From: Natrinema thermotolerans DSM 11552
Lineage (GTDB): Archaea; Halobacteriota; Halobacteria; Halobacteriales; Natrialbaceae
DNA length: 64,000 bases
Assembly: GCA_000337115.1 (NCBI GenBank)
Contig: AOIR01000056.1
Location: forward strand, 4,104-68,103
Direction of reading: 5' to 3'
The position numbers and the translations under genes are program-made. Below the pieces are notes generated by a model, which saw nothing but the letters and a program-made list of their open reading frames with translations, was not told the origin of the DNA and made no database searches. How positions within the stretch are numbered: the stretch's first letter is position 1; each line of letters starts with the position of its first letter. This document shows positions 26,113-34,806 of the stretch, piece by piece.

Positions 26113-27492
26113 ATGGAGCGACCGGTGACCGAGGCCGACCTGGCGTTCGAACACGTTCCCGAGACCGACCAGTCGTTCGAGAACGCACTGGCGAAAGCGC
26201 GCGATGGCGACCGACTCGATGTCGACGACGCCATCGAGTTACTCACGACTGGGACCGACAGCGACGGCATCGATCGCCGGCGCAAGGAACGCGTCCTCGA
26301 GGCGGCCGACCGCCGGCGCGCCGAGCAGGTCGGCGAGGAGGTCACCTTCATCGCGAACCTGAACAACAACGTCACGACGGCCTGTAACGTGGGCTGTCTG
26401 TTCTGCAATTTCAAAGATGCAGCTCACACCTTCGAGAGCGACACGGAGATCGAGACGGCGGGGTTCACGAAGACGCCCGCCGAATCCCGCGAGATCGTCG
26501 CCGACGCCGTCGAGCGGGGCATCTACGAAGTCACGTCCGTCTCGGGACTGCACCCCGCGTTCGCGCTCGACGAGGAACATCGGGAGATCCTCGAGGCCCA
26601 CCCGAACCCGAAGGAAGTCAACTACAAGCCGCCGGCGGTCTACGACACCAGTCCCGGTACCTACACGGACCAGCTCTCGGCGATGAGCGTCGACGGCGTC
26701 CACGTCCACTCGATGACGCCCGAAGAGGCCTATCACGCCCGTCGGGGCACCGACTGGTCCTACGAGGAGGTCTACCGCCGACTGCAGGAGGCCGGGCTGG
26801 ATACCGTTCCCGGCACCGCAGCGGAGATCCTCGTCGAGGAGGTCCGCGAGGTCATCTGCCCCGGCAAGATCAGTACCGAGGGGTGGCTCGAGGCCATGGA
26901 GGCCGCCGCGAACGTCGGCCTCGGGATGACGGCGACGATCATGTACGGTCACGTCGAGAACGAGGCCCACCGCGCGCTGCACTTAAAGCGAATTCGGGAC
27001 TTACAGGACCGCACGGGCAACATCACGGAGTTCGTCCCGCTTTCCTTTATCCACCAGAACACGCCGCTGTACGAACACGACGTGGTCTCTGGCGGGGCCA
27101 GCATCGACGAGGACGAACTGCTGATCGCCGTCTCGCGGCTGTTCCTCGATAACATCGATCACATCCAGGCCTCGTGGGTCAAGTACGGCGACGAGCAGGG
27201 GCTGAAGATGCTCTCGTGTGGGGCCGACGACTACATGGGGACGATCCTTTCGGAGGAGATCACCAAACGCGCCGGCGGCGGCTTCGGCGAGTTCCGCTCG
27301 TTCGAGGACTACGTCGAGATGATCTCCTCGATCGGCCGCGTGCCCGTCGAGCGCTCGACCGACTACAAGCAGCGCCGGGTCATCGACCCCGACGACCCGC
27401 CCTTTGGCCCCCGACTCGGGCCGAAGGCCGACGGAACCCCGCTACTGACTCGAGCGGAACGCGAAGAGCGGGCGGTGCCGGCCGACGACTGA
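26113..27492 (+). CDS. cofH: FO synthase subunit 2 CofH
   Basis: The 459-residue radical SAM enzyme makes, with CofG, the deazaflavin FO of coenzyme F420 from tyrosine and a flavin precursor. The cluster motif is C91-X3-C95-X2-C98 (CNVGCLFC). Further family segments are VSGLHPAF, VEEVREVICPGK, MYGHVEN and GTILSEEITKRAGG. The N-terminal 80 residues form the helical lead of MqnC/CofH-type enzymes. It stands alone here, with cofG and cofC about 4-5 kb downstream on the other strand. Confidence 0.95.
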   Translation: MERPVTEADLAFEHVPETDQSFENALAKARDGDRLDVDDAIELLTTGTDSDGIDRRRKERVLEAADRRRAEQVGEEVTFIANLNNNVTTACNVGCLFCNFKDAAHTFESDTEIETAGFTKTPAESREIVADAVERGIYEVTSVSGLHPAFALDEEHREILEAHPNPKEVNYKPPAVYDTSPGTYTDQLSAMSVDGVHVHSMTPEEAYHARRGTDWSYEEVYRRLQEAGLDTVPGTAAEILVEEVREVICPGKISTEGWLEAMEAAANVGLGMTATIMYGHVENEAHRALHLKRIRDLQDRTGNITEFVPLSFIHQNTPLYEHDVVSGGASIDEDELLIAVSRLFLDNIDHIQASWVKYGDEQGLKMLSCGADDYMGTILSEEITKRAGGGFGEFRSFEDYVEMISSIGRVPVERSTDYKQRRVIDPDDPPFGPRLGPKADGTPLLTRAEREERAVPADD

Positions 27493-27670
27493 TCGGTGCC
27501 GGCCGTCTCCGTCCGTCGTTCCGCGATGATGGCACACTGCCGCCGCTCCCGGAGACTACAGTCCCTCTTTCAGTGAGATGAATACTTAACTGCGGCCCGG
27601 TCCCACTCACGATCGTGTCTCGTGACAGACCTCTTGAACGTACTCCTGCCATCGGTGTTTTGTCCCGATA

Positions 27671-28096
27671 ATGACGGCTTCGTTTCACGGGAACGGGCGA
27701 TTAGTACTGGGACTCGTTCTCATCGTAAGTACGGTAGCGCTCGGCGGCTGTCTGACCCAAGCGGACTACTCGACCTCGGTCGGCGAACCGACCAATGGGA
27801 CGGTCATACGGAACGTCTCCGTCTACGACGTCAACGAGCTAGACGGGGCGCGATACGAACTCGACCACCGTCTCGACGACGACGAGACCAATTACTCCCT
27901 CAAGACGTACGAACGGATGAACGGAACGGACGAAATCGTCAAAATATCCTCGCTGACGGGGCACGAACCGACGTACAAGAACGATCTTGCACCGCCGCAG
28001 GACCGCGGCGACGAGCGGACGTACAGACTCGTCGTCGTCCGATCGGACACCGGTGCGACCGTCGACGCCATCACGATAACGATCAAGCGGAACTAG
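27671..28096 (+). CDS. Small secreted lipoprotein, unknown function
   Basis: The 141-residue protein starts with a Sec-type signal (RLVLGLVLIVSTVALGGC) and a lipobox with C27. The mature part is a single small beta-rich domain with several potential N-glycosylation sites (NGT, NVS, NYS). No family was recognised. Its base composition is slightly less GC-rich than neighbours. Probably an exported, lipid-anchored binding protein; evidence for that is only the signal. Confidence 0.7.
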   Translation: MTASFHGNGRLVLGLVLIVSTVALGGCLTQADYSTSVGEPTNGTVIRNVSVYDVNELDGARYELDHRLDDDETNYSLKTYERMNGTDEIVKISSLTGHEPTYKNDLAPPQDRGDERTYRLVVVRSDTGATVDAITITIKRN

Positions 28097-28127
28097 CGGT
28101 CGCAGTAATTACTCGCGGTCGTGAGGC

Positions 28128-28766
28128 CTAGTCCCCACCGCGGACGCCGACGGCCCGCACCGGCGCGCCATCGCCAGCGAGCGCGAGCGGATACGCCCGG
28201 AGTTCGAACCGCTCGCCGACCGCCTCGAGCCCGGTCAGATTCTCGAGGATCAGCCGGTCATCACCGAGCAGTGCGTGGTGGGCCGGGACTCCGTCGGGCT
28301 CGTCCGCGCCAGCACCCTCGGTCGGCGTCGGATCGGGGTTGAGCGTGTCGACGGCCACGTCCAGTCCCCGTTCGGCACAGGTTTCGGCCGCGGCCGGCGA
28401 GAGATAAGGATGCTCGAGGTAGCGGTCGGTCCCCCAGTGGGCGTCCCAGCCGGTCCAGAACGCGGCGAGGTCGGCGTCGTCGGGCACTCGCGACGCGGGG
28501 ATCGGCTCGCGGGCCTCGAGGTCGCGACAGTCGACCCGGACGGCGTCGAAGACGAACCGCTCGAGCGGATAGGCAGCGAGCGTTCGGCCGTCGGGCTCGG
28601 TGTGGGCGGGCGCGTCGACGTGGGTTCCGGTGTGGCTGCCACACTCGAGGCTCGAGACGCGAGCGCCGTCGTCCGCGTGGGTCGCGTGGGGGTGGACGGC
28701 GACCGGGGGGTCGCCGGGGTAGGTCTGCATCCCCGTTTCGATCGGCTGGGTGAGATCGATCTGCAT
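28128..28766 (-). CDS. Cyclase-family (kynurenine formamidase-like) hydrolase
   Basis: The 212-residue protein shows the cyclase signature SHTGTHVDAPAH (about 43-54), the metal-binding HxGTHxDxPxH pattern, and begins with IDLTQPIETGMQTYPGDPP. Members hydrolyse N-formylkynurenine or similar formamides/esters. The second metal site is probably contributed by later acidic residues. ATG 28766 begins exactly at the conserved N-terminus. Convergent with the lipoprotein gene; 31 bases separate them. Substrate uncertain. Confidence 0.88.
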   Translation of the reverse strand: MQIDLTQPIETGMQTYPGDPPVAVHPHATHADDGARVSSLECGSHTGTHVDAPAHTEPDGRTLAAYPLERFVFDAVRVDCRDLEAREPIPASRVPDDADLAAFWTGWDAHWGTDRYLEHPYLSPAAAETCAERGLDVAVDTLNPDPTPTEGAGADEPDGVPAHHALLGDDRLILENLTGLEAVGERFELRAYPLALAGDGAPVRAVGVRGGD

Positions 28767-28878
28767 GCGGGATAGCTGTCGGCGACGGGGCATAACGCTG
28801 TCCGGACCTCGAGCCGATCGACGGTCGATTTTCAGAACCGGTGACAATCATTATACGGTATCCCGATAACGTGTGGGT

Positions 28879-29637
28879 ATGCGACTCGAAGGCAAGACAG
28901 CGTTTATCACGGGTGCGGGCTCAGGTCTCGGGCGGGAAGCAGCGCAGCTGTTCGCCGAGGAGGGCGCGACGATCGTCGCGGCCGACATCGATCACGAGAG
29001 CGCCGCGGAGACGGTCGCTCGCGTCGAAGACGCGGGGCGGGACGGCACCGCGCTCGAGTTGGATGTCCGGGACGCCGACGCGGTCCACGCGGCCGTCGAC
29101 GAGGCGGTCGCCGAGTTCGGCCTCGATATCATGCTGAACAACGCGGGCGTGAGCCACGAGCGCTCGAAGATCGAGGAGATCGACGAAGGCGAGCGCGATC
29201 GGGTCATGGACGTCAACGTGAAGGGCGTCTGGAACGGCTGCCATGCCGTGATCCCCCACTTCAAGGAGCAGGGGTCGGGCGCGATCGTCAACACGGCGTC
29301 GCTGGCGGGCGTCATCGGCGCGCCCCAACTGGGTGCCTACTCGCTGTCGAAGGGGGCGGTCGTCAACTTCACGCGGACCGTCGCGGCGGAGGTCGGGCCG
29401 GCCGGCGTCCGGGCGAACGCGGTCTGTCCGGGCGTCACCGACACGGCGATGCCCCGGCAGAACCGCACCGAGGAGGAGTGGGAAGCGACCAAGGAGGAGA
29501 TGTCGCGACACTACCCGCTCAAGCGGCTGGGCGAGCCGGAAGACATCGCCAACGCCATGCTGTTTCTGGCCAGCGACGAGGCCGACTGGATCACCGGGCA
29601 GGCGCTGGTCGTCGACGGCGGCTTCTCCTGTACGTAA
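28879..29637 (+). CDS. Short-chain dehydrogenase/reductase
   Basis: The 252-residue classical SDR has the cofactor motif TGAGSGLG (about 10-17), D-rich AADID after beta 2 (suggesting NAD preference), NNAG, the catalytic Ser region NTASLAG and the YSLSK active-site Tyr-Lys. It reduces or oxidises a hydroxyl/keto group, substrate unknown. ATG 28879 is chosen; a TTATAC element (28852-28857) about 25 bases upstream indicates a leaderless transcript. Confidence 0.92.
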   Translation: MRLEGKTAFITGAGSGLGREAAQLFAEEGATIVAADIDHESAAETVARVEDAGRDGTALELDVRDADAVHAAVDEAVAEFGLDIMLNNAGVSHERSKIEEIDEGERDRVMDVNVKGVWNGCHAVIPHFKEQGSGAIVNTASLAGVIGAPQLGAYSLSKGAVVNFTRTVAAEVGPAGVRANAVCPGVTDTAMPRQNRTEEEWEATKEEMSRHYPLKRLGEPEDIANAMLFLASDEADWITGQALVVDGGFSCT

Positions 29638-29697
29638 CACCCTGCTCGAGTGCCGTTCGAGGGGAAGCGTTTCGGAACCGGCGACCGAACGGCCGCT

Positions 29698-30156
29698 ATG
29701 GCCACCGACGAGTCCTACGTGCGGCGGGCGATCGACCTCGCAGAATCGGCGGTCGAGAACGGTAACACCCCCTTCGGTTCCCTGCTCGTCGTCGACGACG
29801 CGGTCGTCCGGACCGCGGAGAACACCACCCTAACTGACGACGACGTGTCGGCCCACCCCGAGTTCAAGCTCGCTCGGTGGGCCGCCCGCGAACTCGAGCC
29901 GGCCGAACGGGCGGCCTGTACGATGTACACCAGCACCGAGCCGTGTCCGATGTGTGCGAGCGCGATCGTCTACGCGGGGCTGGACCGGGTCGTCTACAGC
30001 GTTCCCGTCGACTCGCTTGCCGGGATCCGGGACGATGGCGTGATCGAGATTCCCTGCGCGGAGGTCCTCGAGCGGGCGGACGCCGACACCAGCGTCGACG
30101 GGCCGGTCCTCGAGGACGAGGGACTGGAACTCCACGAGGACTACTTTTCCGAGTGA
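29698..30156 (+). CDS. Nucleoside/guanine deaminase-like protein
   Basis: The 152-residue zinc deaminase of the CDA/TadA fold shows the HxE and PCxxC catalytic signature, as HPEFKLARW and TEPCPMCASA. In most relatives the first motif is HAE, so HPE is a substitution next to the ligand, not of the ligand. It probably deaminates a purine or pyrimidine base. ATG 29698 begins at the family start and follows the SDR gene by 60 bases. Not part of a pyrimidine-salvage operon here. Confidence 0.88.
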   Translation: MATDESYVRRAIDLAESAVENGNTPFGSLLVVDDAVVRTAENTTLTDDDVSAHPEFKLARWAARELEPAERAACTMYTSTEPCPMCASAIVYAGLDRVVYSVPVDSLAGIRDDGVIEIPCAEVLERADADTSVDGPVLEDEGLELHEDYFSE

Positions 30157-30207
30157 CCGCGAGACGAACTTCCCTCCCAGTCCAAAACTGATCTTGCTAC
30201 CCACCGC

Positions 30208-30336
30208 GCGGTGGCGCGCGCTGTGCCGCGGTGAACCGCCGGTGAACCGCGGCGCGACGCCGTGCGAGGGATGAGCGAACGAAGTGAGCGAATCGGCTGG
30301 GGAGGGCGTGGCAACTCCGTGTTGCCACGATAGCAG
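30208..30336 (+). repeat. Dispersed structured repeat (short form), copy 2
   Basis: A 129-base element shares the left and right ends of 22053-22249 (GCGGTGGCG...CGATAGCAG) but lacks the inner 65-base palindrome segment. Its terminal hairpin CGTGGCAAC-tccgt-GTTGCCACG has nine pairs where copy 1 has CGTGG...CCACG with a different loop; the closing pairs are kept while the inner sequence changed. It lies downstream of the deaminase gene and about 110 bases before the RNA promoter at 30450. Confidence 0.8.
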
Positions 30337-30449
30337 GACGCTCGTCGCCGTCAGTACCGCCGTAGCCGAATCTCCTGTTTTCGATCACAAATCCGTGAAT
30401 TACCGATGCTCGAGTCACAGCGACTAGTTCTCACTACACCATCCAGTAG

Positions 30450-30463
30450 TTATAAGTTATAAT
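30450..30463 (+). promoter_or_regulatory. Tandem TATA elements of the candidate ncRNA
   Basis: TTATAAGTTATAAT contains two overlapping TATA-like heptamers. The first, centred at 30453, predicts a transcription start near 30479, the first base of the long RNA stem described next. Confidence 0.6.
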
Positions 30464-30478
30464 GAGGGTACATTCAAC

Positions 30479-30557
30479 TGGAAGCCGGTCTCCGAACGGA
30501 GCAAGGGGGCTGCATCGAAACGCCCCGGGTGCGGACACACCCGAGACCTGGCTTCCA
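30479..30557 (+). ncRNA. Candidate three-stem structured RNA
   Basis: About 79 bases can fold into a closed three-way structure. The outer stem pairs TGGAAGCC (30479-30486) with GGCTTCCA (30550-30557) and continues as GGTCTC (30487-30492) with GAGACC (30543-30548), 14 pairs with one bulged T. Inside are GGGGC/GCCCC (30506-30510 with 30522-30526) and GGGTG/CACCC (30527-30531 with 30538-30542). The predicted start base coincides with the stem start. It might be a small RNA or the leader of the zinc protein at 30691. No known RNA family was recognised. Confidence 0.6.
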
Positions 30558-30690
30558 AGCGACCTGCTTGAAGCCATGCTTCGCTTCGTACTATCGGGAT
30601 ATAAACGTCCCGCACGACGGTGGAATCAACCCCGACGATCAGCGACGGCCCTCGAGTCCCCGCTACGGTCCTCGAGAACCGGTGATCGCG

Positions 30691-30840
30691 ATGCCTGACA
30701 ATGACCCGTTCGAGTCGTCGCTCCCCGACTGTCCCCATTGCGGCCGCCCCGTCTGGGTGGTGACCGTCAGCGGACCCCGCGACGGGACCGCCTCACCCTG
30801 TGGCTGTTCCGTCGTGCCGGACCGCCTCGAGCGGGAGTAG
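30691..30840 (+). CDS. Zinc-ribbon microprotein (49 aa)
   Basis: ATG 30691 encodes 49 residues with LPDCPHCGRPVWVVTV and SPCGCSVVPDR, a CPHCG...CGC pattern of small haloarchaeal CPxCG proteins. A GATATAAA element at 30599-30606 could start a transcript about 60 bases upstream; alternatively it is read through from the structured RNA promoter. An upstream in-frame ATG at 30529 overlaps the RNA element and adds residues without similarity, so it is not used. Confidence 0.75.
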   Translation: MPDNDPFESSLPDCPHCGRPVWVVTVSGPRDGTASPCGCSVVPDRLERE

Positions 30841-30983
30841 CCAGCTCGGGGCTCAAGATTCAGTCCCGGTTGTCGCCGTCGACACTGTCGGCGACCCGCC
30901 TGACGAACCGCTGAATTGTACGCGATTCCGACCATCATCAAAGGATTGATAATTGAAGCCGAGGCACTATAGAGACAAGCGAG

Positions 30984-31202
30984 ATGCTTCGCTTTAGACG
31001 GGCGGTAATTGCGGTATCGGTAGTGATTCTGTCGGCAATAATGAACTATGTCGAATTTCACGGAACGAGCAGGAACGTTTCCTCGATCGGAGATTTCATC
31101 GTCTGGTTTGCGGTCGGCGTCCCTGTTGCCTATCTGTTCCTCACGATCAGTATCGTCTGTAGTACTGTTGTAATGGAGCGTCTATTTTCCGTTCTGAGAT
31201 AA
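30984..31202 (+). CDS. Small membrane protein (72 aa), low GC
   Basis: The 72-residue protein has two hydrophobic helices (AVIAVSVVILSAIMNYV and FIVWFAVGVPVAYLFLTISIVCSTVV) separated by a short polar loop, with a basic N-terminus (MLRFRR). The region is markedly richer in A/T than its surroundings. No family recognised. Clean two-helix topology and an AT-rich upstream GATAATTG element suggest a real, perhaps recently acquired, gene. Confidence 0.65.
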   Translation: MLRFRRAVIAVSVVILSAIMNYVEFHGTSRNVSSIGDFIVWFAVGVPVAYLFLTISIVCSTVVMERLFSVLR

Positions 31203-31335
31203 CCTGGTCCTCTCGGGATCACTCTCTGAATTATAATCAGAGTCAGTCGCTAACCGTCTAGAGAAGGGAAAGAGCGGCAGGATAATTCACGTCCAGTCAC
31301 ACTTGCAACCGTTGGTAGCGTCCCGCTGGCCAATC

Positions 31336-32499
31336 TCAGTGTGACGCGGCCGTCTCTCCGTCCCGAAGCACCGACCGGTACCGCCCACCTGCCGCGTCGT
31401 CGGCCTCGAGCGCCGCCCGAATCGCTGCCGAGATCCACTTCCGGTCGCCGTCCGCGCCGTCGGCCAGCCGACCGTCGAAGCCGTCGGTCCGCAATTCGGC
31501 CGGCAGGAACCGCTCGTAGACCGGTAGTCGCTCGCCAAGCGGCACGCCCGCGCTCGCGGCGATTTCCTCGAGTTCCCTGAGCGCGGGCCACGTGTACTCG
31601 GGGTTGATGTGGTCGTCGGTGACCGGCGAGACGCCGCCCAGATCGTCGACGCCGCAGTCGATCAGGTCCTTGGCGGGGGCGAGATTGGGCGGCACTTGGA
31701 CTGAGACTTCCTCGGGCAGGGCGGCCCGCGCCATCGCCGTCACCTGCCGCATCGTCGCGAGATCGGGCGAGCCGCCGGACCAGCGCTCGTTCTCGACGAC
31801 GGGCTGGACGATCACCTCCTGGATGTGGTCGTAGCGTTCGTGGAGCTCCCGGATGGCCAGCAGGCTCTCGGCGCGGTCCCGCCAGTCCTCGCCGATCCCC
31901 ACCAGGATTCCGGTCGTGAAGGCCACGTCGAGTTCGCCCGCGTTCTCGAGGGTGCGCAGGCGCTGTCCGGGCACCTTGCGCCGCGGGCCGGCATGGGCCC
32001 CGACCTCGGCGGTCGTCTCGAGCATCACGCCCATGCTGGCGTTGACGTCGGCGACTTCGGCCAGCTGCTCGCGAGTCTGGTCACCCGGATTCGCGTGCGG
32101 GAGCAGTCCTTCCTCGAGCGCCACTTCGCAGGCCTCGCGCAGGTAGGTGTGAATCGAGTCGTGGCCCCACGCCTCGAGTTGCGCGTGGATCTCGGTGTAG
32201 CGGTCGTCCGGATCGTCGCCGAAGGTAAACAGTGCCTCAGTACAGCCGGCGTCGGCCCCCCGCCGACAGATCTCGCGAACCTCCTCGAGCGAGAGCAGTT
32301 CGGCCTGACCCGGCGGGTCGAAGTACGTACAGTAGGTGCAGGTGTAGCGACAGGCGGTCGTCAGCGGCACGAAGACGTTCCGAGAGAACGTAAGCGCCGG
32401 CGGCGCGTCGACGTCGCTCGGGCTGACTTGGAGGAGGTCGTCGACGGCTTCCTCCTCGACCGTGACGTCGACGCCGTACTTGCTGGCCCCGGGAACCAT
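31336..32499 (-). CDS. cofG: FO synthase subunit 1 CofG
   Basis: The 387-residue radical SAM protein carries C50-X3-C54-X2-C57 (CRYTCTYC) and CofG segments TFSRNVFVPLTTACR, LPHANPGD, MLETTAE, DWRDRAESLLAIRELH, and VSPVTDDHINPEYTWP. With CofH it forms FO, the chromophore of F420. ATG 32499 is used; upstream codons in frame have no similarity. It follows cofC with a 60-base gap on the same strand. Confidence 0.95.
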   Translation of the reverse strand: MVPGASKYGVDVTVEEEAVDDLLQVSPSDVDAPPALTFSRNVFVPLTTACRYTCTYCTYFDPPGQAELLSLEEVREICRRGADAGCTEALFTFGDDPDDRYTEIHAQLEAWGHDSIHTYLREACEVALEEGLLPHANPGDQTREQLAEVADVNASMGVMLETTAEVGAHAGPRRKVPGQRLRTLENAGELDVAFTTGILVGIGEDWRDRAESLLAIRELHERYDHIQEVIVQPVVENERWSGGSPDLATMRQVTAMARAALPEEVSVQVPPNLAPAKDLIDCGVDDLGGVSPVTDDHINPEYTWPALRELEEIAASAGVPLGERLPVYERFLPAELRTDGFDGRLADGADGDRKWISAAIRAALEADDAAGGRYRSVLRDGETAASH

Positions 32500-32559
32500 T
32501 ACCTCCGATTGTCGTGGCTCGGCACATAAGGCCTTCACTTCGCGGCAACCGCTGGGCCG

Positions 32560-33231
32560 TCACTCCGTCGAGCCACCGTCGCGGACCGCGGCGACCCGGC
32601 CGTCGCGACGCTCGAGTTCGAAGCCGAACTCGCGGAGGACGGCCGGCGCGCAGTCGCTCTCGCGGCCGTGGACGAGGACCTCGACGAGGTCCGCGGGCTC
32701 GTCGATGTCGGTCCCCAGCCGGAAGGAGTCGACCGTCTCGAGGCTCGCGCCGACTTCGCGGGCGATCCCGCGGTGATCCAGATAGGAGAGCCCGTGGTAG
32801 TCGACGCGGAACTCCGGATGGTCGACGACGAGGGCGTTGGTGCCCCCGCCCCGACCGGGCGCGATCGCGACGTCCGCCGAGGGAGTCAGCAGGGCCGCGA
32901 GCGCGTCGGGCGTCGCGAGCGCGAGATCGGCCATGACGACGGCGACGGGCTCGTCACCGACGTCGGCCGGCAGCCGAGCGTTGACCGCCTCGGTCAGCGG
33001 GCGGTCGTCGACCGTCAGCGACGTCGCCGCGGCGACCTCGCCCGGCATCTCGAGGGCCCCGAGGTCGAGCGGCGCGGTCGAGACGACGGCGGGCTCGTGG
33101 CCCGCGCGGACGATCGCGCGAAGCACGTCCGCGAGCATGGCGCGGGCGAACTGCGAGCGCTCGGCCGGCGAGAGAACTGACTCGAGCCGCGTCTTCGGCG
33201 TCTCGGCGGCGAACGGAACCACGACGCGCAT
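32560..33231 (-). CDS. cofC: 2-phospho-L-lactate guanylyltransferase CofC
   Basis: The 223-residue nucleotidyltransferase activates 2-phospholactate (or phosphoenolpyruvate) with GTP for F420 assembly. It begins MRVVVPFAAETPKTRLESVLS, the nucleotide-binding start of the CofC family, and has the GGGTNAL and VDSFRLGTDIDEPADL segments. It is upstream of cofG in an apparent cofC-cofG operon. GTP versus other NTP and lactate versus pyruvate preference cannot be told. Confidence 0.93.
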   Translation of the reverse strand: MRVVVPFAAETPKTRLESVLSPAERSQFARAMLADVLRAIVRAGHEPAVVSTAPLDLGALEMPGEVAAATSLTVDDRPLTEAVNARLPADVGDEPVAVVMADLALATPDALAALLTPSADVAIAPGRGGGTNALVVDHPEFRVDYHGLSYLDHRGIAREVGASLETVDSFRLGTDIDEPADLVEVLVHGRESDCAPAVLREFGFELERRDGRVAAVRDGGSTE

Positions 33232-33391
33232 GTGAATCTAGTTGCGGTAGCCGGGGTGGCCCCAAAAGTACGTCGGAGCGAAGATCGAGGGCGGCCGACG
33301 GTGACTGCTGGCTCTCGAGAACGCTGGCGATCGACTGCCCCCTCCCGGCGAGCGCGGCCGCTGGCCCGTCGATCGTCGAAAGAACGGCGGC

Positions 33392-34570
33392 CTAGAACAG
33401 CGGCTCGAGTTCGTCCTCGTCGTCCTCGACGAGTTCCTCGAGGTTCTCTTCGCTTTCCTGCTGGATGTCGTCGATGTTGTCCTGTGCCTCGATGGCGACC
33501 TGCTGCAGTCGCTTGATCCGGGGGACGTTGGTCACGCCGGAAAGCAGGATGGCAGCGGCCACCTCGGGCTCCTCTCGCGGGAAGTCGCCACCGCGGACTT
33601 CCATGCTGCCCGTTTCCTCCTCGAGCCACTTGCGGCCGCGTTCGATGCCTTTCCGATTGAGGTACTCGGAGGGACCGGAGAGAACGAGCAGCGCGCGCTC
33701 GGTACCCTCGATCTCACAGGGAAGCGTGAGCCGGCCGAGCGCGGCCTTGCGGACGAGGCTCGTGATACGGTTGGTCGTGTTTGCGGCGTCTAAGTCGTCC
33801 TCGCTGCCGCCTTCGCCGGTAAAGCGAGAGAGGAGGCCACCGCCGGTGTTCATCTCGACTTCCTCGCTCGCGAAGCCGACGGTCGAGACGCCGCCGCCCG
33901 AAAGCGTGTTGATGATCTCCGAGGAGTCGACGACGCTCTCGGCGACCTCCTGTCCGTCGCCGACCTCGCCGGCACCAAAGAGGATGCCAAAGCGGCGGAC
34001 GATCTCCTCGTTGATCTGGTCGTAGCCGCCCTCCACGGACTCGCCGGTCTGTCGCCAGGAGTCGTTGTCGAAGACGAGCAGGTTGTCGACCTCGCGGACG
34101 AACGTCTGGAAGGATCGTGCCGCGTTGAGCGTGTAGATTCCGCCCTCGTCGGTGCCCGGCAGGACGCCGAGGCCGTAGACCGGGATCGTGTAGATCCGCT
34201 GGAGGTGTTTCGCGAGGACCGGCGCGCCACCCGAGCCGGTGCCACCGCCCATCCCGGCGACGATGAGGAAGGCGTCGACCTCGTGGGTCGGGATCGCGTC
34301 GATCGCGTTTTGCACCTCGTCGATGTCTTCCTCGGCGACTTCCGCGCCGAGTTCGTTGTCAGCACCCACGCCGTGGCCCTTCACGCGGGCCTGGCCGATG
34401 AGTACGCGATTCTCCTGTGGAATATTCTCCAGGCCCATGAGGTCCGCTTTCGCGGAGTTGACAGCGATCGCTGCCCGGACGATTCCGCTTCCCGTCCGAT
34501 CGTCGTAATCGAGGAACCGATCGACGATTTTGCCACCGGCCTGTCCGAATCCGATCATCGCCAGCTTCAT
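33392..34570 (-). CDS. cetZ: CetZ tubulin/FtsZ-superfamily cytoskeletal GTPase
   Basis: The 392-residue protein shows the CetZ N-terminus MKLAMIGFGQAGGKIVDRFL, the tubulin signature GGGTGSGG at 108-115 and the FxNDSWRQTGES-like segment (VFDNDSWRQTGESVEGGYDQ). In Haloferax, CetZ1 controls cell shape and motility; CetZ does not replace FtsZ in division. The C-terminus is a long acidic tail (EENLEELVEDDEDELEPLF). The AT-rich upstream region (34610-34760) is unusual for the window and probably contains the promoter and regulatory sites. Confidence 0.95.
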   Translation of the reverse strand: MKLAMIGFGQAGGKIVDRFLDYDDRTGSGIVRAAIAVNSAKADLMGLENIPQENRVLIGQARVKGHGVGADNELGAEVAEEDIDEVQNAIDAIPTHEVDAFLIVAGMGGGTGSGGAPVLAKHLQRIYTIPVYGLGVLPGTDEGGIYTLNAARSFQTFVREVDNLLVFDNDSWRQTGESVEGGYDQINEEIVRRFGILFGAGEVGDGQEVAESVVDSSEIINTLSGGGVSTVGFASEEVEMNTGGGLLSRFTGEGGSEDDLDAANTTNRITSLVRKAALGRLTLPCEIEGTERALLVLSGPSEYLNRKGIERGRKWLEEETGSMEVRGGDFPREEPEVAAAILLSGVTNVPRIKRLQQVAIEAQDNIDDIQQESEENLEELVEDDEDELEPLF

Positions 34571-34806
34571 TGTTTATCAGGGGGCTCCGTTGGATTGGTA
34601 ACAGTGGGATAGAGGATATAAGTCTTGTGCTAATCTGAATTTCTCGATTAATAGAGTATTGCTCGAGAGCGCCGCGTAGAGACAATGAAGCGCCCAATAT
34701 CGCGAGTAGTAAATATCTTTTTACCCTCCCCTATAGTGTTTTTTATATTACGTTTCGTACCTGATCGCCGGTGATCGGAACGGTGACCGCCCCGGCTGGC
34801 GCTCGA

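Noticed and set aside
30457-30738. 93-codon minus-strand frame over the structured RNA
   Set aside because: No domain, and its region is better explained by the RNA-like stem and the plus-strand zinc protein. I could not exclude it fully.
30984-31202. Phage holin
   Set aside because: Two helices and small size fit, but there are no phage genes nearby and the pattern is equally common in unrelated small membrane proteins.
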